Positions 7,882 through 17,268 are shown, counted from the first letter of the stretch. The stretch is 19,542 bases of DNA from Chloroflexia bacterium (GCA_025927935.1 JAICKM010000029.1:1-19542); one strand, 5' to 3'. The notes: generated by a model not told the origin, from the letters alone. Made by a program: numbers and translations.

Positions 7882-7899
7882 GAAGTGGGTACCCACTTC
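7882..7899. promoter_or_regulatory. 18-bp perfect palindrome, operator candidate in the orphan-gene leader
   Basis: GAAGTGGGTACCCACTTC is its own reverse complement. It sits 41 bases upstream of the preferred start of the orphan gene, outside the coding region if ATG 7941 is used. A spacer-free palindrome of this size fits a homodimeric regulator site better than a terminator, since no T-run follows. Confidence 0.5.
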
Positions 7900-7940
7900 C
7901 GATTCCCGATGTGTTGTTATATTGCCTGGAGGATGCGCCC

Positions 7941-8432
7941 ATGTTCGGGGTGAGCGGTAGAGACTGGTTGTTCGCCGATACGGAGGCGACTACAAGAGGC
8001 GGGTCTGGGGTACGGCGGGCGCTGTGGGCGGCGGCCCCGCACGAGATCGCCCGGCTGGCAGCCCTGTTTCGTCTGCCGGGAATCGGGCGGTGTGGCGTGG
8101 TGCTGACCGGCTGCATCGGGCGCCACGATCCGGCGAGTGCCGCGGCAGCGGGAGCCGTGCTGCGGCCGCTGGTCTACTCCGAGCGTGGAGCGCTCCGGCG
8201 GGTGAGCGTGGGGGCGCTGGCCCAGGTGGCGGATGTCTATCCCGGCGCCGTAGCCGGCGAGTGGTGCTGGCGGGTGCAGGTCGCCCTGGCGGCGCAAGAC
8301 GATCCGCGGCTCGCGTCCGACGCCGCCCGGCTGCTGGCGCGGACCGCTGCCCGCCGTCGTCCGGCGCTGGCCCGCGAGGAGCACCTCTGGGCGGAGATCG
8401 CGCGCAGCCGGGGCCGCGGGCGCATCGCCTGA
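7941..8432 (+). CDS. Hypothetical protein, possibly alpha-helical
   Basis: I do not recognise this protein of 163 residues. The start at ATG 7941 is chosen over ATG 7875 because GGAGG lies eight bases upstream and because codons before 7941 lack the G/C third positions of the gene body. There is no signal peptide or clear membrane span. Residues about 66-135 are rich in Ala, Leu and Arg in a helical pattern (AAAAGAVLRPLVYSERGALR, then VSVGALAQVADVYPG) that could be a short HEAT-like solenoid; this is a weak impression. The C-terminus is strongly basic (AARRRPALAREEHLW, then SRGRGRIA), which would suit nucleic-acid binding. It stands alone on the plus strand, with its own promoter candidate, palindrome and strong terminator, so it is probably a single-gene transcript. 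Confidence 0.65.
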   Translation: MFGVSGRDWLFADTEATTRGGSGVRRALWAAAPHEIARLAALFRLPGIGRCGVVLTGCIGRHDPASAAAAGAVLRPLVYSERGALRRVSVGALAQVADVYPGAVAGEWCWRVQVALAAQDDPRLASDAARLLARTAARRRPALAREEHLWAEIARSRGRGRIA

Positions 8433-8457
8433 TCAGGGTCCATCGGCTGGCGACAGC

Positions 8458-8496
8458 AGTAAGGCCCAGCCTGTCGGGCTGGGCCTTACTTTTATG
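8458..8496 (+). terminator. Strong intrinsic terminator between convergent genes
   Basis: AGTAAGGCCCAGCC (8458-8471) and GGCTGGGCCTTACT (8477-8490) form a perfect 14-bp stem with a 5-base loop, followed by TTTTAT on the plus strand. It ends the orphan gene and may also stop transcripts coming from htrA. A smaller hairpin, CCCGGT-CGTT-ACCGGG (8507-8522), lies between it and the htrA stop. Confidence 0.88.
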
Positions 8497-8537
8497 GAGA
8501 AACGGTCCCGGTCGTTACCGGGTGCGGAGCTCCGATC

Positions 8538-10352
8538 TTATGGCGTATTCGGGCTGCCGTTCGGGTCACTGGGGAACCCAGGGAACGGGAAGGGCTGCTG
8601 GCCGCCGTCAGCCGGCGCGGCGGCCAGGGTCACTTTCACGTCGCGCGTCTGGCCGTCCCGCCAGACCGACAGGGTCACGGTGTCGCCACTCTTCTTGTTC
8701 TGGAGGGCGCTCACCATATCCGCAGTGCTGCCCACGGCCTGGCCGTCTACCGCCGTGATGATGTCGCCGGCCTTACTGTTCGATGTGGCGGGCTGTAGCC
8801 CGGCTTTCTCGGCAGGACTGCCGGCGACCACGGAGGTCACGACCACACCCTTGGTAATCGAGACGTTCAGTTGCTGGGCGAGCGCATCGGTGAGCGACTG
8901 GCCGCGGATACCCACATACGCCTGGACGGCGCCCTGCGGGCGGCTCGGTTGGCCGTTCGGGGCCTGCGGAGCAGGGCTGTTCTGCGATTGCTGCTGCTCC
9001 GGCCACGCCTGCAACGTCACCTTCACATCGATAGTCTGGCCGTCGCGAATCACCTTCAGCGTGACGGTGTCGCCCACCTTCTTGTTGTCCAGGTAGGCCG
9101 TGATGTCTTGCACCTGGCTGACGGCATTGCCGTCGACCGCAGTGATGATGTCACCCAGTTTGCTGGTGTCGGTGCTCGGGTCCACGCCCTGCACGCCGGC
9201 TTTGTCCGCTGGGCCGTCCTGCACGACACTCGTCACCAGTACGCCCTTGTTGACCGGCGCCTTCAACTGCGTCGCCGTATCGGCGTCGAGCGCCAGGCCG
9301 GAAATACCGAGCCAGACGCGCTGCACCGTGGCGCCCTGCGTAAGCTGCGGCAGGAGGCTCTTGGCTCGATTGATCGGAATGGCGAAGCCCACGCCGACCG
9401 AACCACGCACGGGGCTTTCAATCGCCGTCGTGATGCCGATCACCTGGCCCTGCAAATCAAACAGCGGCCCGCCGGAGTTGCCGGGGTTGATCGGCGCGTC
9501 GGTCTGGAGCATATTGCGCACCGGCTTGCCGGTATCCGCCCAGGGGCGGTTCACCGCGCTGATGATACCCGCTGTGACGGTGTGGTCGAGGCCGAACGGA
9601 TTGCCGATGGCGACCACCTCATCGCCAACCTGCGCGCTGTCCGAGTCGCCGAGGACGGCCGGTTGGACCTTGTCGGCGGGCAGATCGGCTTCCAGCAGCG
9701 CCAGGTCATCCTGCGGCGCGCTGCCGACGAGCTTGGCCGTAATGCTGGTATTGTCGATCAGGTTGACGCGAATGGTATCCGCGCCCTGCACCACGTGATA
9801 GTTGGTCAGGACATGGTTCTTATCGATCACGATGCCCGATCCCTCGCCGCCTTCGCCGAAGCGCCCGCCGGTGCTGACCTGGATGTTGACGACCGAGTTC
9901 GACACACGGGTATAGAGGTCATGGATCGTGCTTGAGTTCTGATCCGCCACGCCGGTCGGGTTCACGACGACGGGGGCGGGGGCCGGAGCGGTGACGGCCG
10001 CACTCGGACTCGCGCTGTTCTGGGTCAGGAGCCAGGCGCCGCCTGCGCCGCCCACACCCCCGGCCACCAGGGCCACGGTCAGCATACCGGCGAGCAGCAG
10101 CCCGCCCACCCCGCTGTTCGCGCGCTTGGCGCGGGCGGGAGCCGGCGCGGGCGCGGCCTGCGCGGGCGTGTATGGATAGATGGCGGGCGGCGCCGGTGGT
10201 GCGCTAAACACGGGCGCATCGGGCAACGGCGCCGTATTGCGGCGTGGCGCCGGCTGGGGCGGCCCGGCAAACGGCATCCCGTAGGGATTGGTTACGGGCG
10301 GCACATCCGCGGGTCCCCCATAGCGGGCGCCCTCACGGTTAAAGTCTTGCAT
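8538..10352 (-). CDS. htrA: HtrA/DegP-type membrane-anchored serine protease with two PDZ domains
   Basis: A protein of 604 residues. ATG 10352 follows GGAGGGAG at a good distance; the frame extends back to 10370 but those codons include the ribosome site. Residues 1-78 are a proline-rich cytoplasmic tail. A membrane span lies at about 82-109, and the rest should be outside. The trypsin-like domain carries the triad H186 (TNYHVVQ), D216 (QDDLALLE) and S293 (NPGNSGGPL). Two PDZ domains follow at about 340-440 and 475-575, each with a GDIITAVDG motif. The family degrades or refolds damaged envelope proteins. The gene lies downstream of a histidine kinase/response regulator pair on the same strand, as in the CssRS-HtrA and MprAB-PepD systems. 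A candidate promoter and regulator boxes lie between the kinase and this gene, so separate control is likely. Confidence 0.95.
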   Translation of the reverse strand: MQDFNREGARYGGPADVPPVTNPYGMPFAGPPQPAPRRNTAPLPDAPVFSAPPAPPAIYPYTPAQAAPAPAPARAKRANSGVGGLLLAGMLTVALVAGGVGGAGGAWLLTQNSASPSAAVTAPAPAPVVVNPTGVADQNSSTIHDLYTRVSNSVVNIQVSTGGRFGEGGEGSGIVIDKNHVLTNYHVVQGADTIRVNLIDNTSITAKLVGSAPQDDLALLEADLPADKVQPAVLGDSDSAQVGDEVVAIGNPFGLDHTVTAGIISAVNRPWADTGKPVRNMLQTDAPINPGNSGGPLFDLQGQVIGITTAIESPVRGSVGVGFAIPINRAKSLLPQLTQGATVQRVWLGISGLALDADTATQLKAPVNKGVLVTSVVQDGPADKAGVQGVDPSTDTSKLGDIITAVDGNAVSQVQDITAYLDNKKVGDTVTLKVIRDGQTIDVKVTLQAWPEQQQSQNSPAPQAPNGQPSRPQGAVQAYVGIRGQSLTDALAQQLNVSITKGVVVTSVVAGSPAEKAGLQPATSNSKAGDIITAVDGQAVGSTADMVSALQNKKSGDTVTLSVWRDGQTRDVKVTLAAAPADGGQQPFPFPGFPSDPNGSPNTP

Positions 10353-10439
10353 GGTATGTTCTCCCTCCACAGCCTTGTGGGGCCGGCTGCATTGTGCTGG
10401 GTACTACGTGCTAGTACGTGTGTGCTACGATCAGACAAC

Positions 10440-10456
10440 GCTCCCCAGTGGGGAGC
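10440..10456 (-). repeat. Small hairpin in the htrA leader
   Basis: GCTCCCC-AGT-GGGGAGC is a perfect 7-bp stem with a 3-base loop about 85 bases upstream of the htrA start. A second inverted repeat, GGCGGGC with GCCCGCC, lies further upstream near 10483-10511. No T-run follows either on the minus strand. They may structure the mRNA leader; no function can be assigned. Confidence 0.4.
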
Positions 10457-10527
10457 CGGATTGCATACAAAATAGTTCCGAACCGGCGGGCGCCCCTTGC
10501 GCGGCCCGCCTTGGTTCGTACGGATCT

Positions 10528-10583
10528 ATTATCCATCCGCACCTTAAGAGGTCATGCAGAGCCAGATTAGAATCCGGTAAGAA
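10528..10583 (-). promoter_or_regulatory. Candidate htrA promoter with upstream regulator boxes
   Basis: On the minus strand GATAAT (10528-10533) is preceded by ATGACC (10550-10555) with a 16-bp spacer. Upstream are two similar boxes written on the plus strand as GATTAGAA (10565-10572) and GGTAAGAA (10576-10583), 11 bp apart. They resemble the tandem GTTAAGAA boxes before the response-regulator gene and stand 31 bp from the -10, against 32 bp there. Direct control of htrA by the neighbouring regulator is inferred. Confidence 0.45.
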
Positions 10584-10591
10584 AACCACCC

Positions 10592-12090
10592 TCATTCGGC
10601 GCGCGAAAAAGCGGACTCCGCGCCCACTTGCGCCTTCGCTTCCGCCGCCGCGACGACCGGCAGCACGATAGTAAACGTCGATCCGGCGCCGGGCGCACTT
10701 TGCGCGCGAATCTGGCCGCCATGCTCGGCCACAATCCACCCGGCGATGGAGAGGCCCAGGCCGGTGCCGCCCGCCGCCCGCGCCCGGTCCGCGCGGTAGA
10801 AGCGCTCAAAGACATGGGGCAGATCCGCGGGATCGATACCGCAGCCCGTATCGGCCACCGCGATTTCAACGTGGTCGTCGTGCAGCGCTGTGGTCAGTTC
10901 GACGCGCCCGCCTTCCGGGGTGTATTTGATGGCGTTATCCAGCAAGATCAGTAAGAGTTGCTTCAGATAATCGGCATCGCCCTGCACGGTGGCCGCAGCC
11001 ACCGGCTCGTCCAGGACCAGCATACAGCCGCCCGGCAGGTAGCGCGCCTCGGCATAGCACTCGCGGACCAGCGGGGCAATGGCAACGGGATCTTTGCGCA
11101 GGCGCTGTCCCGCGTCCGCGCGCGCCAGTTCCAGCAGGTCGCCCACCAGGCGACTCATGCGCTGCGACTGGGAGACGATCTCGGCGATGCTCTGTTCGCG
11201 GTCCTCCAGCGCCATATGCGGGACCCGCTGCAAGAACTCGGCGTTGCCGCGAATGGCCGTGAGCGGGGTGCGTAGCTCGTGCGAGGCGTCGCCCACGAAG
11301 CGCCGCTGGGCGGTCAGGGCGACCTGGGCCTGGTGCGCCGCCTCCTGCGCGCCGGCATAGGCGGCCTGCAACTGGTCGAGCATCGCATTGAACGTGGCGG
11401 CCAGGCGGCCCACCTCGTCGGGCGGCCCGTTATAGGGCACACGCTGCGTGAAGTCGCGCTCCTGCCCGATGTGCTCCGCCGTGCGGCTGACCCGCTCCAG
11501 CGGGCGCAAGGCGCGGCCCGACGTGAGCCAGCCCAGCCCCAGCGCGGCGATGATCGCCAGCAGACTACCTACGGCAAGCACCAGGCGTAACCCGTTCACT
11601 GTATCATCCACGGGCTTTAGTAGCCGTGCCACCTGGATGATGGCGACTGTCTGGTTGCCTACCTGCAAGGATGTATTATAGAGCCGCAGCCGTTGCTGGT
11701 CCACCACCAGCGTTTGATACGGTGCCTGACCGCTCTCGGCGGCGTTCAGCACGTCTTGCACCAGCGGCAGTTGATATGGGCCCAGATTATCGGACTTCGT
11801 TACAATCTGGCCGTCCGTATCGGTAACTTGCACAAGCATATCGGAGCCGGCCAGGCTGTCTGCCGCAGGTATTCGCAGAATCGGCCGGCGGGGATCGAGG
11901 GAACTTTGGCGCTTAATCTGCTCCGCCCGATCGTGCAGCGACAGATCGACTTCCGTGAGCAGGTTGGTAGTCAGCGTGCTGTAGACCAGGAATGAGAACA
12001 GGATGAGGACGAGGCCGAGCAGCAGGCTATACCAGATCGCCAGCCGGGCGCGGATCGGCACCAGGATACGCGGGGAGGGGCGGGGCAGTC

Positions 12091-12094
<4 letters not shown>
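10592..12094 (-). CDS. Sensor histidine kinase (HAMP, HisKA, HATPase)
   Basis: A protein of 500 residues beginning at GTG 12094, which overlaps the response-regulator stop as GTGA (12091-12094); this coupling decides the start, although the frame stays open to 12235. A first membrane span at about 19-39 and a second at about 170-189 flank an extracytoplasmic sensor of about 130 residues. HAMP follows at about 190-243. The HisKA phosphoacceptor is H272 in SHELRTP. ATP-binding boxes follow: N387 in LLDNAIKYTP, ADTGCGI at about 414-420, FERFYR at about 429-434 and GGTGLGLSI at about 442-450. All catalytic motifs look intact. The layout matches the MprB/CssS-like envelope-stress kinases, and htrA lies next on the same strand. 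The actual stimulus cannot be read from the sequence. Confidence 0.94.
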
Positions 12095-12783
<689 letters not shown>

Positions 12784-12850
12784 AACAAATCGCTCGCTGC
12801 CGCGCTAAGTTGCCAACGTGCCCGCGCACGCCACGCAGAGCGGCACTTCT

Positions 12851-12906
12851 ATTATGCCACATACATATAAGAAAACTCCCAGAGAATTGTTAAGAATCGT
12901 TAAGAA
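12851..12906 (-). promoter_or_regulatory. Response-regulator promoter with tandem 10-bp direct repeats
   Basis: On the minus strand CATAAT (12851-12856) lacks a good -35. Upstream, on the plus strand, GTTAAGAA occurs exactly twice with a 10-bp period (12889-12896 and 12899-12906), and a degenerate third copy (CCAGAGAA, 12879-12886) continues the phase toward the promoter. Tandem boxes near a poor -35 are typical of PhoB/PhoP-type activated promoters. Confidence 0.55.
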
Positions 12907-12981
12907 GCTCCCGCCGTCAGGTCCGCCATCCGGCATTGCGCCACGCAGGCATACCGGATTCCGGCGCGCAGGATATGTGCT

Positions 12982-13079
12982 TATTGCACAAGTATGAATT
13001 GGGCAGTGTGCTGCTGGACATCCTTTTTCCAATAACTGGCGGGCCTTGAGGTTTGTGCAGCTGCTTGTTTTGTGCAATA
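12982..13079. repeat. TTGTGCA boxes upstream of amt, including a 10-bp inverted pair
   Basis: TATTGCACAA (12982-12991) and TTGTGCAATA (13070-13079) are exact reverse complements 78 bp apart. A third copy of the core, TTGTGCA, lies at 13053-13059 in the same orientation as the right arm, 17 bp before it. The boxes may bind a regulator of amt; no known consensus was matched. Confidence 0.45.
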
Positions 13080-13218
13080 TAACCAAAACATGCCGGTAGC
13101 TTTTTGTTCCCGTAGCCATAGGCCAGGACGCGCATTTGGGATAGGCTATGGAGGTGAGCAATGCTGCTCCCGCGGCGGCACGGGTGCCCCGTCCTAGTTT
13201 ATGTTGGAGGAATGCACT

Positions 13219-14451
<1,233 letters not shown>

Positions 14452-14488
14452 AGTGCAATCTAATCACGTATACAAGGAGGTTCCCGCG

Positions 14489-14623
14489 ATGCTACTCACG
14501 ATTGCTCTGATCTGCTTCCTGGCGCAAATACTGGCCTGGGTCATGTTACCCGCGTCGCCGCGTCCGGCCACCATGGTTACCGCCCGCGAGTCCGCGCCGC
14601 TCGAGGCCCTCGCTGTCGAATAG
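14489..14623 (+). CDS. Small single-span membrane protein downstream of amt
   Basis: A predicted protein of 44 residues. The start at ATG 14489 follows a textbook ribosome site, AAGGAGG (14474-14480), with eight bases between. Residues 1-20 form one hydrophobic helix (MLLTIALICFLAQILAWVML). The remaining 24 residues are polar and end in acidic residues. It follows amt by 37 bases, with a terminator downstream, so the two are probably cotranscribed. I know no family for it. It could be a small partner or regulator of the transporter, by analogy with other tiny membrane proteins that bind transporters; this is inference. The strong ribosome site is the main support that it is translated. Confidence 0.65.
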   Translation: MLLTIALICFLAQILAWVMLPASPRPATMVTARESAPLEALAVE

Positions 14624-14670
14624 ACAGGTTTGTTCGCGGGCCACGGCGGCCCGAATCACATAGCTTCCGT

Positions 14671-14719
14671 GCCAGGCAGGGTCTCTCCCCGGTTGAGTTC
14701 CCCGCCTGGCTCCTTTTTG
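14671..14719 (+). terminator. Intrinsic terminator of the amt operon
   Basis: GCCAGGC (14671-14677) pairs with GCCTGGC (14704-14710); beyond one mismatch a further GGG/CCC pairing extends the stem. TCCTTTTTG follows at once on the plus strand. The position, about 50 bases after the small membrane protein, fits the end of a two-gene transcript. Confidence 0.75.
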
Positions 14720-14785
14720 TCCCGCTCCGCCCGCTATGCCTCTGCGGTGCAATTCTGGACCATGAATGGATGTTAGCGGGTCTGC

Positions 14786-14813
14786 TTGACAGGAGAGCCT
14801 GTCAGGGTAGAAT
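14786..14813 (+). promoter_or_regulatory. Hydrolase promoter overlapping an inverted repeat
   Basis: TTGACA (14786-14791) and TAGAAT (14808-14813) are 16 bp apart, a near-consensus sigma-70 promoter; transcription from about 14820 gives a leader of about 49 bases. TGACAGG-AGAG-CCTGTCA (14787-14804) is a perfect 7-bp inverted repeat covering the -35 and much of the spacer, where a bound repressor would block polymerase. Confidence 0.7.
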
Positions 14814-14868
14814 AGAGGCTACGCGCAAGTTGCGGCGCGGTAGTCTTTAGCGGTAAAGGAGCACCCCC

Positions 14869-16095
14869 TTGGCGCTGATAGGACAGGCGCACCAGGGGCG
14901 GGGAGCGGCGCCACCCCAGGCGCGGAGGGCTACCCCCCTGGCTTGGCTGCGGCTGGTGGGCGGGGCGCTGTTTGCCGGGTTGGGCACACTCGCGCTGGTG
15001 CCCGCCCCGACGAGCCTGCTCTGGAAGGCCGGGCTGGGCGTGACAGAGTGGGGCCAGTGGGTGGCGCTGCTGGCACTTACGCCCCTGCTGCCGGGCTGGC
15101 GGCGCTCCTGGCCGGGGCGCATCGGCGCGGGGTTGGGCGTGGTGGGGGCCGCCCTGGCGCTCAGTGCGCTCGTCCGCGCCGCGGCCTTTGCCGGGGATGT
15201 ACCCGCGCAAATCAGCGCGGCTTTTGGCGTTGCGCGCCCGCTCGGGGTGGCCGGGGCACCGGGCCGGCCCGGCCCGCTGGTGGCGGTGGACCTGGTGCGC
15301 GGCATCCCGTCGCCGCCGGTGCGCCGGCAGCGCGTCACCTATGCCAGTCCCGCGGGGCAGCCGCAGGCGATGGACCTCTACCTGCCGCAAGCGCCCGAAC
15401 TGGCCCGCGCGCCCGGCGTGATCACCATTCACGGCGGGTCCTGGCAGGGCGGCACGGCGGAGGATCAGCCCGAGTTAAACCATTACCTCGCTGCGCGCGG
15501 CTATGTGGTCGCGGCCATTGACTACCGGCTGGCCCCCGAATGGCGCTTCCCCGCCGCGGTGGACGACGTGCGCGCGGCGGTGGCCTATCTCAAAGCCCAT
15601 GCCGGGGAACTGGGCCTCGACCCGACCCGCCTGGCCCTGCTGGGCCGCTCCGCCGGGGGGCAACTGGCGCTGCTGGCCGCCTATACGCCCGGCGACCCAG
15701 CCATTCGCGGCGTCGTCTCGCTCTACGGGCCAACCGACCTCGTCTATGGCTACAACCACCCCAGCAACCCGGCGGTGCTCGATTCCACGGCGGTGCTGAC
15801 CGGCTACCTGGGCGGCAGCCCCTCCACCGTGCCCGCCGCTTATGAGGCCGCGTCGCCGATCAACTTTGTCGGGCCGCAAACGCCGCCGACCCTGCTGATT
15901 CATGGGGAACGTGACGACCTGGTCTCCGTGGCGCAAAGCGAGCGCCTAGATGCCCAACTGGCCGCCGCCGGGCGCCCGCACCTGTTGCTGCGCTTCCCCT
16001 GGGCCAACCACGGCTGCGATTTCACGTTGCGCGGCCCGTGCGGGCAAATCGCCACCTATGCCGTCGAGCGCTTCCTGGCCGTGGTGATGCGTTAG
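14869..16095 (+). CDS. Membrane-anchored alpha/beta-hydrolase (esterase/lipase-like)
   Basis: A protein of 408 residues beginning at TTG 14869, seven bases after AAAGGAG; no ATG with a ribosome site is nearby. Three hydrophobic segments at about 27-46, 61-75 and 85-105 anchor it in the membrane. The hydrolase domain covers about 150-405. It has the oxyanion-hole motif HGGSW (188-192), nucleophile S261 in GRSAGG, D349 in HGERDDLVS and H381 in WANHGCDF. The HGG motif and spacing fit the hormone-sensitive-lipase/BD-FAE-like group, which cleaves small carboxylic esters. The likely topology places the catalytic domain outside the cell, but this is uncertain. It stands alone, with its own promoter and possible operator, and ends at a bidirectional terminator. 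The natural substrate is unknown. Confidence 0.88.
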   Translation: MALIGQAHQGRGAAPPQARRATPLAWLRLVGGALFAGLGTLALVPAPTSLLWKAGLGVTEWGQWVALLALTPLLPGWRRSWPGRIGAGLGVVGAALALSALVRAAAFAGDVPAQISAAFGVARPLGVAGAPGRPGPLVAVDLVRGIPSPPVRRQRVTYASPAGQPQAMDLYLPQAPELARAPGVITIHGGSWQGGTAEDQPELNHYLAARGYVVAAIDYRLAPEWRFPAAVDDVRAAVAYLKAHAGELGLDPTRLALLGRSAGGQLALLAAYTPGDPAIRGVVSLYGPTDLVYGYNHPSNPAVLDSTAVLTGYLGGSPSTVPAAYEAASPINFVGPQTPPTLLIHGERDDLVSVAQSERLDAQLAAAGRPHLLLRFPWANHGCDFTLRGPCGQIATYAVERFLAVVMR

Positions 16096-16099
16096 CGGC

Positions 16100-16120
16100 G
16101 GGCCGGTTTCAAACCGGCCC
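16100..16120 (+). repeat. Hairpin just after the hydrolase stop codon
   Basis: GGGCCGGTTT (16100-16109) and AAACCGGCCC (16111-16120) are perfect inverted arms around one central base. It begins five bases after the stop codon. No T-run follows, so it is more likely an mRNA-end stabiliser or helper of the terminator behind it. Confidence 0.5.
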
Positions 16121-16139
16121 CTATAAATCCAGAGCGCGA

Positions 16140-16169
16140 AAAAGCCTGCTCCGCGCGGAGCAGGCTTTT
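16140..16169. terminator. Bidirectional intrinsic terminator between the hydrolase gene and dps
   Basis: A perfect 30-bp palindrome: left arm AAAAGCCTGCTCCGC (16140-16154) and right arm GCGGAGCAGGCTTTT (16155-16169). It folds as a long GC stem with A-tract and T-tract ends on both strands. It sits between two convergent genes and can end transcription from either side. Confidence 0.88.
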
Positions 16170-16193
16170 GGATTGGGCGATGGGAAGCCGTGT

Positions 16194-16820
16194 TTAGCGC
16201 CCGTCGCCCGCCTGGACGAGCGGCACATCCACAAGGTGCTGGGCCAGGAACCAGACCTGTAGCTCGTGGAGCCGTAACACATCCGACATGAGCAGATCGT
16301 TGGTGCCCCAGTCCTTGCTCTCGTCGGTGAGGTCGATGCCCTCGCGGACTTCGCCGCAGATCAACTCGTGCGCGTCCAGCAGGCGCGAGATCAGGACCGG
16401 TACCTCCTCGGAGCCTTTCGGCGGGCGGTCGAGGCGGGTCTGCTCCGCTACATCGGCGGGCATACCGGTGGCGAGGCCGCCCAGGGTCTGGATGCGCTCG
16501 GCGATCAGGTCCACCAGCGCCAGTTGCTCCGTCGCGTGCTTATCGAACAGCAGGTGCAACTGGTAGAAGGTCGGCCCCATGACCTGCCAGTGATGCTTCT
16601 TGTACATGCTGTAGAGGGTGATCGTGTCGGCCAGCAGTTGGTTCAGCAGATCGACGCTTTTCTGGCGCGCCTGCTCGTCCAGCCCAATGGGCATGAAGCG
16701 GACCGTGCCGTACTTTTGAATTTCGGGACCGCGCTGGTTGAGGATCGGTTGGGCCGCGCTCGCGCTGGCCTGGGTGTGCTTGCTATCGGCACGCGCCGAG
16801 CGGTGTTGGGTAGTCGTCAT
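16194..16820 (-). CDS. dps: Dps-family ferritin-like DNA-protection protein
   Basis: A protein of 208 residues; ATG 16820 follows AAAGGAG at eight bases. The ferritin-like fold covers about 50-200. All five ferroxidase residues of the family are present with exact spacing: H77 (HHWQV), H89 (YQLH), D93, D104 and E108 (DLIAERI). Dps forms a dodecamer that oxidises Fe(II) with hydrogen peroxide and stores the iron, and often binds DNA. The N-terminal 45 residues are extra, with several Arg, Lys and His, and are probably disordered; such tails commonly bind DNA. It lies 114 bases after a small gene on the same strand. I see no clear promoter of its own there, so it may be read with the upstream genes. 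Confidence 0.94.
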   Translation of the reverse strand: MTTTQHRSARADSKHTQASASAAQPILNQRGPEIQKYGTVRFMPIGLDEQARQKSVDLLNQLLADTITLYSMYKKHHWQVMGPTFYQLHLLFDKHATEQLALVDLIAERIQTLGGLATGMPADVAEQTRLDRPPKGSEEVPVLISRLLDAHELICGEVREGIDLTDESKDWGTNDLLMSDVLRLHELQVWFLAQHLVDVPLVQAGDGR

Positions 16821-16934
16821 GGTGGTAGCTCCTTTAGCCCCGCGCAGCGGCGGGGTAGAATCGTGGCATGGCAATGGATGGCCTTACCCGGATGGGTACG
16901 GCAACATGTATGCCACCGGGGCGACTATCTCGGG

Positions 16935-17240
16935 CTAAAAGAGAATGAACCGTTTGCGCTTGGGCTTGACGACGTAGATCTGCTGCGAACGGCGGATGGC
17001 CTCCCGCTCGGCATCGAACAGCGCCTGCCGGTGCTTGCGCTGCTCGCTCTGCATCGTCCGCCAGACGACGAAGGCAACCAGGGGATACGCGGCGGGAGGT
17101 GTCTCGCGGGCCAGGTTGCGTGCCACCGTCAGCATAGGCACCAGGCTGAGGTATTGCCAGGGGCCAGGCAAGCGAGGACTCAACGTGCGGATCTCCAGCG
17201 TCTTCTGCTTTTTCTTCTGACCGGGAATCGGTAACGGCAT
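16935..17240 (-). CDS. Small basic hypothetical protein
   Basis: A protein of 101 residues that I do not recognise. ATG 17240 follows GGAGGA at a good distance; an earlier start at 17258 would lie upstream of the ribosome site. The N-terminus has a lysine cluster (GQKKKQKT, 7-14). Two moderately hydrophobic stretches lie near 27-40 and 52-62 (YPLVAFVVW). They are followed by a charged helical region (EQRKHRQALFDAEREAIRR) and a basic, hydrophobic end (KPKRKRFILF). It may be a peripheral or short-span membrane protein with cytoplasmic tails, but the hydrophobic stretches are too weak to be sure. It starts 28 bases after the DUF4230 gene ends, so the two are likely cotranscribed. Confidence 0.65.
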   Translation of the reverse strand: MPLPIPGQKKKQKTLEIRTLSPRLPGPWQYLSLVPMLTVARNLARETPPAAYPLVAFVVWRTMQSEQRKHRQALFDAEREAIRRSQQIYVVKPKRKRFILF

Positions 17241-17268
17241 GGCTTTCCTCCGCGGCACGCACCGCTCT

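Larger units (their letters stand above)
7458..7940. other. Divergent intergenic region with AT-rich core
   Basis: This 483-base gap separates the divergent SLH and orphan genes. It holds the SLH leader (7458-7676), facing promoters, an AT-rich block at about 7720-7860 unlike the rest of the window, an 11-bp inverted repeat and an 18-bp palindrome. I see no convincing gene in it. The open frame that could start the orphan protein at 7875 has codon use unlike its neighbours and a weak ribosome site. Confidence 0.7.
12784..13218. other. Divergent intergenic region between the response regulator and amt
   Basis: A gap of 435 bases, less GC-rich than the genes around it. It contains the response-regulator promoter with tandem boxes (12851-12906), three TTGTGCA-type boxes (12982-13079) and the amt ribosome site (GGAGG, 13206-13210). 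I found no convincing open frame and no clear sigma-70 or sigma-54 promoter for amt. Confidence 0.6.

Noticed and set aside
7875..7940. Upstream start for the orphan gene at ATG 7875
   Set aside because: It has no good ribosome site, its codons are unlike the gene body, and it would place the 18-bp palindrome inside the coding region; ATG 7941 has GGAGG at eight bases.
8871..9935. Plus-strand open frame of 354 codons opposite htrA
   Set aside because: Shadow of the protease gene, with no ribosome site and no recognisable domain.
12805..13161. Minus-strand open frame of 118 codons before amt
   Set aside because: Codon use and composition do not match the neighbours, no ribosome site is evident, and it covers the regulator promoter and box region.
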